This document shows, piece after piece, positions 1 through 8,816 of a DNA stretch of 64,000 bases (the first letter of the stretch is position 1; each line of letters opens with the position of its first letter). This DNA is from Mycobacterium paraense. Its GTDB lineage: Bacteria; Actinomycetota; Actinomycetes; Mycobacteriales; Mycobacteriaceae. The translations under genes were made by a program, and so were the position numbers. The DNA is taken from assembly GCF_002101815.1 (NCBI RefSeq), contig NZ_LQPM01000004.1:1-64000 (forward strand), written 5' to 3'. The notes beneath the pieces are model-generated. The model was not told where the DNA came from. It saw only the letters and a list, made by a program, of their open reading frames with translations, and made no database searches.

Positions 1-372
1 CGGGCGGGGCGGTGGGCCCGTCGGGCGTCCGGGCGGCGGGACGGGCGGGCCGATCTGGAAAACCAGCCGCGGCCCCCGCTGCGGGTCACCGAGCGTGATC
101 GCCTGCCCGGAGTGCAGGTCGACCGTCGACACCCGCGAGCCGTTGACGTACATGCCGCGGGGGCTGTTGTCGATGGCCACCCAGTGACTTCCGGTGAAGC
201 GCAGCACCACGTCGGGCTGGGGTGTCGGCGGGGAGCCGTCACCTGGGCGATCGAGCGGGATGTCGATGCCCCGCCCGCGGCCCACCAGCACGTCACGGCC
301 GGGCGGGAAGACGTACCTCGTCGGTCCGACCCACACGGTCAACGGGGCGGCCGGATTGGCGGACGCCTCCAT
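1..372 (-). CDS. FHA-domain protein, N-terminal part (runs off the left edge)
   Basis: This reading frame opens with ATG at 372 and stays open to the window edge, giving 124 residues without a stop. Residues about 10-110 look like a forkhead-associated phosphothreonine-binding domain: an LVGRGRG strand, a VAIDNSPRGMYVNG segment (the usual N-G-x-x-N-G region) and a following GQAITLGDP strand. A proline-rich linker begins near residue 110. In mycobacteria this layout is typical of the N terminus of an FHA-ABC exporter such as Rv1747, but the part that would decide the function lies outside the window. It is transcribed in the same direction as the MarR gene, 66 bp downstream of it. Confidence 0.7.
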   Translation of the reverse strand, partial: MEASANPAAPLTVWVGPTRYVFPPGRDVLVGRGRGIDIPLDRPGDGSPPTPQPDVVLRFTGSHWVAIDNSPRGMYVNGSRVSTVDLHSGQAITLGDPQRGPRLVFQIGPPVPPPGRPTGPPPRP

Positions 373-438
373 GCGAATCACCGCCCCCTTCCGCCGCGGC
401 CGTGCCGAACAGACATCTATTCCAGTGTCTACCCGCCG

Positions 439-933
439 TCAGAGCGGATGGCGGCGCGGGGCGGTCGAGGCGTGCTCGAGCAGCCGCCGCAGCACCCCGA
501 CCGCCTCGCTCAGTACCTCGCGGTCCGCGGGCTCGAGCAGGGCCAATTGCGGTTCGATGGCGGCGGCGCGGTCGGCCCGCACGGCGTTGAGGGTGCGGAT
601 CCCGTCGGCCGTGATGCGGATGCGCACCGCCCGCGCATCCCCGGGATCGACGGTTCGGGTGACCAGGCCGGCGTCCTCGAGCCGGCGCACCTGCGTGGTC
701 ATCGTCGGTTGCGAACAGTGGTCGACGGACGCGAGGTCGCCGATGCGGGCCTCCCCGTGGGCCTCGATGGTGGCCAGCAGCCTGGCCTGCGCCGCGGGCA
801 GCGGCATCTGGATGCGCTGGGTGGCCAGTCGGTTGAGCCGGGCGACGACGGCGAGGAGGTCGGCGCCCAGGCCGGACTGGGATGTGTTTGCGGCGTCAAC
901 GACATCGTTGTGGTTGGCGGCGGATGCATTCAT
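439..933 (-). CDS. MarR-family transcriptional regulator (Rv2327-like)
   Basis: The protein has 164 residues if it starts at ATG 933 ([10 protein letters not shown]), which fits the length of M. tuberculosis Rv2327. An in-frame ATG at 975 also exists, but it would place coding sequence over the probable operator. A winged-helix core is visible ([20 protein letters not shown], then [19 protein letters not shown] as recognition helix and VRIRITADG as wing), followed by a C-terminal dimerisation helix. The gene is divergent from the ECF-type transporter beginning at 1050, so it probably controls itself and that transporter. The ligand is unknown. Confidence 0.85.
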   Translation of the reverse strand: MNASAANHNDVVDAANTSQSGLGADLLAVVARLNRLATQRIQMPLPAAQARLLATIEAHGEARIGDLASVDHCSQPTMTTQVRRLEDAGLVTRTVDPGDARAVRIRITADGIRTLNAVRADRAAAIEPQLALLEPADREVLSEAVGVLRRLLEHASTAPRRHPL

Positions 934-948
934 GCTTCCATGTTTGCA

Positions 949-959
949 TAGCTTTGCTA
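949..959. promoter_or_regulatory. Candidate MarR operator
   Basis: TAGCTTTGCTA is an 11-bp palindrome (TAGC arms, 3-nt centre) in the gap between the divergent marR and transporter genes. A second, looser pair (ATGC at 932-935 and GCAT at 946-949) overlaps it. Position and symmetry suit a MarR dimer site; binding is inferred. Confidence 0.4.
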
Positions 960-1049
960 AGCGAGACGAGCGCACACGCCCGGGCGCGAAAGCCCCGGTG
1001 CGTGGTGTGGCGCGGCGGGTTACTGCTGCGGCCTGGCAGAATCGGTGAA

Positions 1050-3098
1050 GTGACCGCCCCTCAATCCTCCCCTTCGCGCCATCGGGGCGGACCGCTGCGG
1101 CCGGTCGAATTGGCGCAGGCGTCCGTCATGGGGGCGCTGTGCGCGGTGATCGCGATCATCTCCGTGGCCGTTCCGTTCGCGGCGGGGCTGGCCTTGCTGG
1201 GCACCGTGCCGACCGGGCTGCTGGCCTACCGTTACCGGCTGCGCGTCCTGGTGGCCGCGACGGTTGCCGCCGGGGTGATCGCCTTCCTGATCGCCGGGCT
1301 GGGCGGTTTCATGACCGTCGTTCACTGCGTCTACATCGGCGGCCTCACGGGCGTCATCAAGCGCAAACGCATGGGCACGCCGACCGTGATTGTCTCGTCC
1401 CTGATCGCCGGCTTCGCCTTCGGCGCCGCGAACGTCGGCGCGCTGATGGTGATGACCCGGCTGCGGCACCTGATCTTCGAGGTGATGACCGCGAACGTCA
1501 ACGGTGTCGCCGCCTTCCTGGCACGGGTGCACATGCAGGGCACCGCCGACGACCTGAAGCGGTATTTCGCTGTCGCGGTGCACTATTGGCAGATTCTGGT
1601 GCTGCTCTATTACGGCATCGGGATCATGATCGTGTCGGTGATCGGCTGGTGGGCGTTGTCGCGCCTGCTGGAGCGGATGCGCGGCATCCCCGATGTGCAC
1701 AAGTTGGACGCGTGGGACGGGAGCAACAGCGAGCAGGGCGCCGTCGGCCCGGTGCCGGTGCGCTTCGACAGGGTCCGTTTCCGTTACCCGGGTGCCCGCC
1801 AGGACGCGCTGCGCGAGGTCAGCCTGGACCTGCACGCTGGTGAGCACGTCGCGGTGACCGGGCCCAACGGCTCCGGGAAGACCACGCTGATGCTGATCCT
1901 GGCCGGCCGGGAACCGACGTCGGGCACCGTGCAGCGCCCCGGTGCCGTCGGACTGGGCAAGCTGGGCGGCACGGCCGTCGTCCTGCAGCACCCCGAAAGC
2001 CAGGTGCTGGGCACGCGGGTCGCCGACGACGTGGTCTGGGGGCTGCCGCCCGGCACCAAGATCGACGTGGAGCGGTTGCTGAGCGAGGTCGGCCTCGACG
2101 GGCTTGCCGAACGCGAAACCGGCAGCCTGTCCGGCGGCGAACTGCAGCGCCTGGCGCTCGCCGCGGCGATGGCCCGGGAGCCGGCGTTGCTCATCGCCGA
2201 CGAGGTCACCACCATGGTCGACCAGCAGGGCAGGGAAGCCTTGCTCGGCGTGCTGTCCGGCCTGACCAAGCGGCACCGCACGGCCCTGGTGCACATCACG
2301 CACTACAACAATGAGGCCGAATCCGCCGAGCGCACAATCGATCTCAGCGATTCGCCGGACAACACCGGCATGGTCGAGACCGCGGTCGCGCCCGCGCGAA
2401 ACGGGACGGCCGCTCACGGATCGCACGCGCCGGTCATCGAGCTGGTCGGCGTCGGCCACGAATACGGCATCGGCACCCCTTGGGCCAAGACCGCGCTGCG
2501 CGACGTCAGCTTCGCCGTCGAGCAGGGCGACGGCGTCCTGATCCACGGCGGCAACGGATCCGGCAAGTCGACGCTGGCGTGGATCATGGCCGGGCTGACC
2601 GTTCCGACCAGCGGCACCTGTCTCATGGACGGCCGGCCGACCCACGAGCAGGTCGGCGCGGTCGCGTTGTCGTTCCAGGCGGCCAGGCTGCAGCTGATGC
2701 GGCCCCGCGTCGACCTGGAAGTGGCCTCGGCGGCGGGCTTTTCGCCCCGCGAGCACGACCGCGTCGCCGCGGCGCTGGGCGTCGTGGGCCTCGATCCCAC
2801 CCTGGCCAGGCGGCGGATCGACCAGCTCAGCGGCGGGCAGATGCGCCGCGTCGTGCTGGCCGGGCTGCTGGCCCGCTCGCCGCGCGCCCTGATCCTCGAC
2901 GAGCCGCTGGCGGGGCTGGACGCCGCCAGCCAGCGGGGCCTGCTGAGCCTGCTGGAGGATCTGCGCCGGGAGCGTGGCCTGACGGTGGTGGTCATCTCGC
3001 ACGACTTCGTCGGGCTGGAGGACCTGTGCCCGCGCACCCTGCACCTGCGCAACGGCACGCTGGAACCGGTGCCGGCGGCAGCGGGGGGCATGGCATGA
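1050..3098 (+). CDS. ECF-type transporter: membrane domain fused to two ATPase domains (Rv2326c-like)
   Basis: From GTG 1050 the protein has 682 residues, close to Rv2326c. Residues about 25-215 hold several membrane segments resembling an ECF substrate-binding (S) component. Two ABC ATPases follow. The first has Walker [10 protein letters not shown] near 271 and signature LSGGE near 360; the second has Walker [10 protein letters not shown] near 500, signature LSGGQMRR near 592 and a Walker [10 protein letters not shown]. It therefore fuses S, A and A' parts of an energy-coupling-factor importer; the T part is the next gene, which overlaps by 4 bp (ATGA). The substrate, probably a vitamin or metal, cannot be read from sequence. 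Confidence 0.85.
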   Translation: MTAPQSSPSRHRGGPLRPVELAQASVMGALCAVIAIISVAVPFAAGLALLGTVPTGLLAYRYRLRVLVAATVAAGVIAFLIAGLGGFMTVVHCVYIGGLTGVIKRKRMGTPTVIVSSLIAGFAFGAANVGALMVMTRLRHLIFEVMTANVNGVAAFLARVHMQGTADDLKRYFAVAVHYWQILVLLYYGIGIMIVSVIGWWALSRLLERMRGIPDVHKLDAWDGSNSEQGAVGPVPVRFDRVRFRYPGARQDALREVSLDLHAGEHVAVTGPNGSGKTTLMLILAGREPTSGTVQRPGAVGLGKLGGTAVVLQHPESQVLGTRVADDVVWGLPPGTKIDVERLLSEVGLDGLAERETGSLSGGELQRLALAAAMAREPALLIADEVTTMVDQQGREALLGVLSGLTKRHRTALVHITHYNNEAESAERTIDLSDSPDNTGMVETAVAPARNGTAAHGSHAPVIELVGVGHEYGIGTPWAKTALRDVSFAVEQGDGVLIHGGNGSGKSTLAWIMAGLTVPTSGTCLMDGRPTHEQVGAVALSFQAARLQLMRPRVDLEVASAAGFSPREHDRVAAALGVVGLDPTLARRRIDQLSGGQMRRVVLAGLLARSPRALILDEPLAGLDAASQRGLLSLLEDLRRERGLTVVVISHDFVGLEDLCPRTLHLRNGTLEPVPAAAGGMA

Positions 3099-3946
3099 CG
3101 ACAACCTCCGCGCCGTCGCGCGGCGCCACCCGGCGCAACCCTCGCCCGGTCGTGCTGCTGGTCCCGGTGCCCGGCACCTCGACCATCCACGAGCTGTGGG
3201 CGGGCACCAAACTGCTGATCGTGTTCGGCGCGTCGGTGCTGCTGACGTTCTACCCCGGCTGGATCACCATCGGTCTGGTGGCGGCGCTGGTCGCGGCGGC
3301 CGCCGGCATCGCGCGCATTCCGCGCGGCGTGCTGCCGTCGATGCCGCGGTGGCTGTGGATCGTCATCGCCCTGGGCGGCATCACGGCCGCGCTGGCCGGC
3401 GGCAGCCCGAAGGTCGCGCTGGGCGGGCTGGAGATCGGGCTCGGGGGAGCCCTGAACTTCCTGCGCATCACCGCGCTGACGGTCGTGCTGCTCGCCCTGG
3501 GGGCGATGGTGTCGTGGACCACCAACGTCGCCGAAATCGGGCCCGCGCTGGCCACTTTGGGCCGACCGCTGAAACTGCTGCGCATCCCGATCGACGAATG
3601 GGCCGTCGCGCTGGCGCTGGCCCTGCGCGCCTTCCCGATGTTGATCGACGAATTTCAGGTGCTCTACGCCGCCCGCCGGCTGCGGCCCAAACGCATACCG
3701 CGAAGCCGCAAGGCCCGCCGCCGGCGGCACGCCCTGGAGCTGATCGACCTGCTGGCCGCCGCCATCACCGTGACGCTGCGGCGCGCCGACGAGATGGGCG
3801 ACGCGATCACCGCGCGCGGCGGCACGGGTCAGCTGTCGGCCAATCCGGCGCGGCCGAAGCTGGCGGACTGGGTGACGATCGCGATCGCCGTCGCGACCGG
3901 CGCCCTCGCGGTGGCGCTCGAGACGATCTTCCACCTGATGCCCTAG
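3095..3946 (+). CDS. ECF transporter transmembrane component EcfT (Rv2325c-like)
   Basis: The ATG at 3095 overlaps the stop of the fused ATPase gene (ATGA), implying translational coupling. The protein has 283 residues, about the length of Rv2325c. Membrane segments occupy residues about 30-150 and the C-terminal end. The cytoplasmic part has the family features that contact the ATPases, including [12 protein letters not shown] followed by a basic stretch, and [13 protein letters not shown] (an A-R-G-type coupling motif). With the preceding gene this makes a complete ECF importer in two polypeptides. Confidence 0.85.
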   Translation: MTTTSAPSRGATRRNPRPVVLLVPVPGTSTIHELWAGTKLLIVFGASVLLTFYPGWITIGLVAALVAAAAGIARIPRGVLPSMPRWLWIVIALGGITAALAGGSPKVALGGLEIGLGGALNFLRITALTVVLLALGAMVSWTTNVAEIGPALATLGRPLKLLRIPIDEWAVALALALRAFPMLIDEFQVLYAARRLRPKRIPRSRKARRRRHALELIDLLAAAITVTLRRADEMGDAITARGGTGQLSANPARPKLADWVTIAIAVATGALAVALETIFHLMP

Positions 3947-3947
3947 C

Positions 3948-4400
3948 GTGGCCGACATTCGCCGCAGCCGCAGCGTCGCGGCCCGCCCCGAACAGATCTG
4001 GGACGTCCTCGCGGACTTCGGCTCGATCGCTTCGTGGGCGGCCAACGTCGACCACTCGTGCATCCTGTTCTCCGGGCCCGACGGGGCAGCCGTCGGCACG
4101 GCGCGGCGGGTTCAGGTCAAGCGCGACGCCCTCGTCGAACGCATCACCGAGTTCGACCCGCCGCGCGCCCTCGCCTACGACATCGAGGGCCTGCCGCGCC
4201 TCGTGCGCAGGGTGGCCAACCGCTGGACGCTGGCCGCCGGCCCGGGCGATTCGACCACCATGGGCCTGACCAGCACGGTGGAAATCGGTTCTCGCCCAGA
4301 CCAAACGCTGGCCGAACGGGTGCTGTGCCGCTTCCTGGCGCGGCAGTCCGACGTGATGCTTGCCGGGCTCGCAACGCGATTGGAGGCCGCCCGTGTCTGA
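3948..4400 (+). CDS. SRPBCC (START-like) superfamily protein
   Basis: The gene starts at GTG 3948, one base after the ecfT stop, and encodes 150 residues. It has the SRPBCC/polyketide-cyclase-like pattern: an N-terminal strand ending in ARPEQIWDVLADFGSIASWAANV, a curved sheet (ITEFDPPRALAYDIEGLP) and a long C-terminal helix. Proteins of this fold bind hydrophobic ligands. It is co-directional with the transporter upstream and overlaps the sulfatase downstream, so all four are probably one operon. The ligand is unknown. Confidence 0.75.
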   Translation: MADIRRSRSVAARPEQIWDVLADFGSIASWAANVDHSCILFSGPDGAAVGTARRVQVKRDALVERITEFDPPRALAYDIEGLPRLVRRVANRWTLAAGPGDSTTMGLTSTVEIGSRPDQTLAERVLCRFLARQSDVMLAGLATRLEAARV

Positions 4401-6192
4401 TCGCCCCGATGTCGTCATCATCATGACCGACGAGGAACGCGCGGTGCCGCCGTACGAGGCTCCCGACGTCCTCGCCTGGCGCGACCGAATGTTGGCCGGG
4501 CGCAAGTGGTTCGACGATCACGGCGTCAGCTTCGTCCGGCACTACACCGGCTCGCTGGCCTGCGTGCCCAGCCGCCCGACGATCTTCACCGGGCACTACC
4601 CCGACCTGCACGGCGTCACCCAGACCGACGGCATCGGCAAGACCGCCGACGACTCCCGCATGCGCTGGCTCCGCCAGTGCGAGGTGCCCACGCTGGGCAA
4701 CTGGTTCCGCGCGGCCGGCTACGACACGCACTACGACGGCAAGTGGCACATCTCGCACGCCGACCTCGTCGATCCGTCCACCGGGCGTTCGCTGGCGACC
4801 AACGACGACGACGGCGTCGTCGACGCCACCGCGGTGCGGCGCTACCTGGACGCCGATCCGCTTGCGCCATTCGGCTTTTCGGGATGGGTGGGCCCAGAAC
4901 CGCACGGCGCGCTGCTGTCCGACGCGGGTATTCGGCGCGACCCGCTGATCGCCGACCGCGTCGTCGCGTGGCTCACCGACCGCTACGCCCGCCGCCGCGC
5001 CGGCGACGCGCAAGCGCTGCGCCCGTTCCTGTTGGTGGCCAGCTTTGTGAACCCCCACGACATCGTGCTGTTTCCCACCTGGTCGCGGCGCGGCCCGGTG
5101 CAGCCGTCGCCCCTGGATCCGCCGCCGGTGCCCCCGGCGCCCACGGCCGGCGAGGACCTGTCGACCAAGCCGGCCGCCCAGATCGCCTTCCGCGAGGCCT
5201 ACTACTCGGGCTACGGGCCGGCGCCCGCGGTCAACCGGATCTACGAGCGGAGCGCGCAGCGCTACCGCGACCTGTACTACCGGCTGCACGCCGAGGTGGA
5301 CGGGCCGATCGACCGGGTCCGGCGGGCGGTCACCGAGGGCGGCTCGGCCAACGCGGTGCTGGTGCGCACCGCCGACCACGGTGACCTGCTCGGCGCACAC
5401 GGCGGGCTGCACCAGAAATGGTTCAACCTGTACGACGAGGCCACCCGGGTCCCGTTCGTCGTCGCCCGCATCGGCTCGGGTGCCACCCGGCCACGCGTCG
5501 TCACCGCGCCCACGTCGCACGTCGACCTGGTCCCGACGCTGCTGTCGGCCGCCGGGGTGGACGTCGCGGCCGTCGCGTCAACGCTCGCCGAGTCGTTCTC
5601 GGAAGTCCACGACCTGCCGGGCCGCGACCTCATGCCCGTCGTGGACGGGGCGCCGGCCGACGACTCACGGGCGGTGTACCTGATGACCCGCGACAACATG
5701 CTCGAGGGCGATACGGGTGCCTCGGGCCTGGCGCGGCGCCTGAAGCGGACCGTCAATCCGCCCGCGCCGCTGCGGATTCGGGTGCCGGCCTACGTCGGCT
5801 CCAACTTCGAGGGATTGGTGGTCCGCGTCGACGACGCGACCGCACCCGGGGGCGCCGGGCACCTGTGGAAGCTGGTCCGCACCTTCGACGACCCGGGCAC
5901 CTGGACCGAGCCGGGCGTGCGGCACCTCACCGCCAGCGGCCTCGGCGGCGAGGCCTACCGGGCGTCGCCGCTGGACGACCAGTGGGAGCTGTACGACCTG
6001 ACCGCCGACCCGATCGAAGCCGACAACCGGTGGGCCGATTCGGAGCTGCACGAGCTGCGCGGGCACCTGCGCACGCAACTGAAGCAAGCGCGGGCCGGCT
6101 CCGTCCCGGAGCGAAACCGCCCCTGGCCCTACGCATCTCGCCGCCCGCCGGAGCCGTCACCGTCGGGGCTGCGGCGGCTTTTCGGCCCCTGA
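4393..6192 (+). CDS. Sulfatase (arylsulfatase family)
   Basis: The protein has 599 residues from GTG 4393, overlapping the SRPBCC stop by 8 bp. It has the sulfatase signature CVPSRPTIFTG, in which C57 is the cysteine expected to become formylglycine (CxPSR). Early acidic metal ligands (IIMTDEE), GKWHIS and ADHGDLLGAHG with a distal KW are the other active-site segments. The C-terminal region (WELYDLTADPIEADN) is typical of the family. Activity needs the formylglycine-generating enzyme, which is not in this window. No signal peptide is seen, so it is probably cytosolic. The natural sulfate ester is unknown. Confidence 0.85.
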   Translation: MSDRPDVVIIMTDEERAVPPYEAPDVLAWRDRMLAGRKWFDDHGVSFVRHYTGSLACVPSRPTIFTGHYPDLHGVTQTDGIGKTADDSRMRWLRQCEVPTLGNWFRAAGYDTHYDGKWHISHADLVDPSTGRSLATNDDDGVVDATAVRRYLDADPLAPFGFSGWVGPEPHGALLSDAGIRRDPLIADRVVAWLTDRYARRRAGDAQALRPFLLVASFVNPHDIVLFPTWSRRGPVQPSPLDPPPVPPAPTAGEDLSTKPAAQIAFREAYYSGYGPAPAVNRIYERSAQRYRDLYYRLHAEVDGPIDRVRRAVTEGGSANAVLVRTADHGDLLGAHGGLHQKWFNLYDEATRVPFVVARIGSGATRPRVVTAPTSHVDLVPTLLSAAGVDVAAVASTLAESFSEVHDLPGRDLMPVVDGAPADDSRAVYLMTRDNMLEGDTGASGLARRLKRTVNPPAPLRIRVPAYVGSNFEGLVVRVDDATAPGGAGHLWKLVRTFDDPGTWTEPGVRHLTASGLGGEAYRASPLDDQWELYDLTADPIEADNRWADSELHELRGHLRTQLKQARAGSVPERNRPWPYASRRPPEPSPSGLRRLFGP

Positions 6193-6204
6193 GGCGGGCA
6201 ATCG

Positions 6205-7356
6205 CTAGCGCCGGCGGTCCGGCGTAATCCGGGTGTTCTGCCCGATCAGCGATCGCGCCTGATGCAGGTGCTTGGCCGCCCACCGGCGATACGTCCGCCG
6301 CGCCCACGACATCCGCTCGTGCGGGCGCTCGGTGGTTCGCACCAGCTCGAGCTCGACGTGGTCGGGCTCCTCGGTCCCGAGTTCGATCCGCTCGCGCCCG
6401 TGGATGAATTCGAGTACCAGCGCGTCGGGGTCCAGCAATTCGCGCTCCCACGCCTCGTGGTCATCGAGGTCCGCTATCCCCATCGTGTCCGCGGCGTTGC
6501 GCAGCACCTCGCCCAGTTCGCCGTTGAGCAATTGACGAAAGGCGTCGGCGCCCTGCCGCGGATTGGCGATCATCCAGGAGTGATACGCGTCGGGCACCTT
6601 GTACAGCGTGGCGTCGGCCTCGTTGGCCATCTCGCGTGCGTACGGGAACGGCACGATCATGTCTTTTTCGGCGTGCACGATCAGCGTGGGCATCCCCTCG
6701 TCGCGCAGTGTGTGCAGCATCGGCGTGTAGTCGCCGGACTCGATGATCGCCTTGATCGTCCGGATGGCCCCGACCGGATAGCGCAGGTTGGGCACCGCCA
6801 CCGCCGTCAGCACGCGGAAGTACCCGAGTTGCTCCGAAGCGGACAGCTGCGTCGGGTCGCCCAGCGTGTCGCGGACGGCGGTGTAGGCGGCGCCCAGCGC
6901 CTTGGCGGGGGACTTCACCAGGTTGGGGATCGAGGTGTCGAACCGGGCCCCGGCCGCCGGGTCGAACAGCACCGCGGCAAGCACCCGCTCCGGTGCGCGC
7001 GCGGCCAGCTGGATGGTCATGCGGCCGCCCATCGAATGCCCGACGAACAACGCCTGCCCGATCCCCAGCGCGTCCAGCGTGCGCAACACCGAGTCTGCCC
7101 GATCGCTGAAACTGCAGGCGTCGCTGGGCAGCCGCCCGGTGTCGCCGTGGCCCGCGGCGTCGACGGCGACGACCAAAAAGCCCATCCCGGCGATCCGGCT
7201 CAGCATGCGCAGATAGGCCCGGCGGCTGAGCAGCAGCCCGTGCATGAACAGCAACGGCACCCCGCGGCCGCCGACCGACATGCCGATCTGGCGCCCGTCA
7301 TCGAGTTCCACGGTGTGATGGCTGAGGCGGATACGGCTTTGTGATGTCCCCGGCAT
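6205..7356 (-). CDS. Alpha/beta-fold hydrolase
   Basis: Starting at ATG 7356 the protein has 383 residues. It shows the hydrolase fold: an oxyanion loop FMHGLLLSRRA, the nucleophile elbow GHSMGG (serine near residue 107), an acidic strand (LIVHAEKDMIVPF) and a histidine in DAYHSWMIANP. The last ~110 residues, rich in charged helices, extend beyond the usual catalytic domain and have no motif I recognise. The gene converges on the sulfatase and lies just downstream of the AsnC gene (43 bp), so it may share that transcript. Substrate unknown. Confidence 0.75.
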   Translation of the reverse strand: MPGTSQSRIRLSHHTVELDDGRQIGMSVGGRGVPLLFMHGLLLSRRAYLRMLSRIAGMGFLVVAVDAAGHGDTGRLPSDACSFSDRADSVLRTLDALGIGQALFVGHSMGGRMTIQLAARAPERVLAAVLFDPAAGARFDTSIPNLVKSPAKALGAAYTAVRDTLGDPTQLSASEQLGYFRVLTAVAVPNLRYPVGAIRTIKAIIESGDYTPMLHTLRDEGMPTLIVHAEKDMIVPFPYAREMANEADATLYKVPDAYHSWMIANPRQGADAFRQLLNGELGEVLRNAADTMGIADLDDHEAWERELLDPDALVLEFIHGRERIELGTEEPDHVELELVRTTERPHERMSWARRTYRRWAAKHLHQARSLIGQNTRITPDRRR

Positions 7357-7399
7357 CGCCACAACGGGATTCCCGGCCGCCCGGCCGTCAAACGGGCGG

Positions 7400-7855
7400 C
7401 TACGCGTTCGAGGGGCGCATGCGGTCGATGAGGTTGGAGAGCACGACGATGCTTTCGCTGCGTTCGATGTCCGCGCTCGAGCGGATGCGTTCCAACGCGG
7501 CCTCGAGGTGGCGCATGTCGCGGGCCAGCACGTGCAGGATCGCGTCCGACGTGCCGGTGACCGTCGCTGCACTGACCACCTCAGGCATATCCACCCATGC
7601 CGCCCGCAGCCGATCGGGCGCGATCGTGCCGTGGCAGAACACCTGCACGTAGGCCTCCGTCTTCCAGCCGAGCGTGTTGGGGTCGACGACCGTCGTGAAG
7701 CCCTTGATCACGCCGTCGTCGAGCATCCGGTCGACGCGACGCTTGACCGCCGGCGCCGAAAGGTTCACCGCCTGGCCGATTTCCGCGAAGGTGGCCCGCG
7801 CGTTCAGGGTCAGCTCGGCGAGGATGCGCTCGTCGGTCTCGTCCAGGCGGTCCAT
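7400..7855 (-). CDS. AsnC/Lrp-family regulator (Rv2324-like)
   Basis: Start taken at ATG 7855 (MDRLDETDERIL), giving 151 residues; an ATG six codons upstream is also possible. The N-terminal helix-turn-helix (AEIGQAVNLSAPAVKRRVDRM) is followed by the RAM/effector domain (TEAYVQVFCHG ... VVSAATVTGTSDAILHVLARD). It is divergently transcribed from the ddaH-rocD-rocE genes, the arrangement seen in M. tuberculosis, so it most likely senses an amino acid such as arginine or ornithine and controls that operon and itself. Confidence 0.85.
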   Translation of the reverse strand: MDRLDETDERILAELTLNARATFAEIGQAVNLSAPAVKRRVDRMLDDGVIKGFTTVVDPNTLGWKTEAYVQVFCHGTIAPDRLRAAWVDMPEVVSAATVTGTSDAILHVLARDMRHLEAALERIRSSADIERSESIVVLSNLIDRMRPSNA

Positions 7856-7882
7856 CCGCTTCCCCTTTAACAAATCGCCGTA

Positions 7883-7916
7883 AGACGAATCCTAGCGCAA
7901 TAAATCGTCTATAGAC
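7883..7916. promoter_or_regulatory. Candidate AsnC operator region
   Basis: Between the divergent asnC-type gene and ddaH lie AGACGA (7883-7888) and its inverse TCGTCT (7905-7910), and overlapping the latter the perfect 10-bp palindrome GTCTATAGAC (7907-7916). Further down, AAACGTCGTTT near 7924 is a near-palindrome with the same CGTC core. Multiple phased sites are usual for Lrp-family proteins; binding here is inferred. Confidence 0.4.
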
Positions 7917-7967
7917 ACGCAAGAAACGTCGTTTGCTTGTTTGAAGCGGCCCGAATACCGTTGATTT

Positions 7968-8816
7968 ATGACGGAATCATTCGTTGTGGCGCCCGCGCCC
8001 GTGCCCGCCGCGCCCGTCCGCACGGCCCGGGCGCGCCGGTACGCGATGACCCCGCCGACGCATTTCGCCGTCGAGTACGCGATCAACCCCTGGATGGACG
8101 TCGCCAGGCCCGTAGACGCCCGCGTCGCGCAGGCGCAGTGGGAGGCGTTGCGCCGGACGTACATCCGGCTGGGCCACCGGGTGGACGTGATCGAGCCCGC
8201 GCCGGGGCTCCCCGACATGGTCTACGCCGCCAACGGCGGCTTCATCGCCGGCGACGTCGCCCTCGTCGCCCGCTTCCGATTCGCCGAGCGGGCCGGCGAG
8301 TCGGCGGCCTACGCCGAATGGATGGCATCGCTGGGCTATCGCCCCGTGTCGACCCGCCACGTCAACGAGGGCCAGGGCGACCTGCTGCTGGTCGGCGACA
8401 TGGTGTTGGCCGGCTACGGCTTTCGCACCGACCGGCGCGCGCACCCGGAGATCGCCGCGGCGCTGGGCATGCCCGTCGTCTCGCTGGAGTTGGTGGATCC
8501 GCGGTTCTATCACCTCGACACCGCGCTGGCCGTGCTCGACGACCGCACGATCGCCTACTACCCGCCGGCGTTCAGCGCGTCCGCGCGGGACCTTCTGCGC
8601 GCGCTGTTTCCCGACGCGCTCGTGGTCGGCAGCTCCGACGCCTACGTGCTGGGGCTCAACGTCGTTTCCGACGGCCGGCATGTCGTGCTGCCCTCGGCGG
8701 CAACGGCTTTCGTCGCGCAGCTGCGTGCGGCCGGGTTCGAGCCGGTCGGCGTGGATCTGTCCGAGCTGCTCAAGGGCGGCGGTTCGGTCAAGTGCTGCAC
8801 ATTGGAGGTGTTCTGA
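7968..8816 (+). CDS. ddaH: Guanidine-modifying hydrolase, dimethylargininase-like (Rv2323c-like)
   Basis: The 282-residue protein belongs to the arginine deiminase/DDAH/amidinotransferase superfamily. The catalytic histidine is in FYHLDTAL (about H182) and the nucleophilic cysteine in GGGSVKCCTLE (C276 or C277). LPDMVYAANGGFIAG is the substrate-binding Asp region. Family members release dimethylamine from methylarginine, deiminate arginine, or hydrolyse arginine or citrulline to ornithine; sequence alone does not choose. The next genes encode ornithine aminotransferase and a basic amino acid permease, which favours a route ending in ornithine. The stop overlaps the rocD start by one base. Confidence 0.8.
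   Translation: MTESFVVAPAPVPAAPVRTARARRYAMTPPTHFAVEYAINPWMDVARPVDARVAQAQWEALRRTYIRLGHRVDVIEPAPGLPDMVYAANGGFIAGDVALVARFRFAERAGESAAYAEWMASLGYRPVSTRHVNEGQGDLLLVGDMVLAGYGFRTDRRAHPEIAAALGMPVVSLELVDPRFYHLDTALAVLDDRTIAYYPPAFSASARDLLRALFPDALVVGSSDAYVLGLNVVSDGRHVVLPSAATAFVAQLRAAGFEPVGVDLSELLKGGGSVKCCTLEVF

Noticed and set aside
112..1048. Long rightward open frames over the FHA and MarR genes
   Set aside because: They are GC-rich shadow frames, with Arg/Gly/Pro-biased translations lying antisense to recognisable MarR and FHA proteins.
1020..3104. A 694-codon leftward open frame opposite the transporter
   Set aside because: It is antisense to a protein with two complete ABC ATPase domains; its translation is low-complexity and has no motif.
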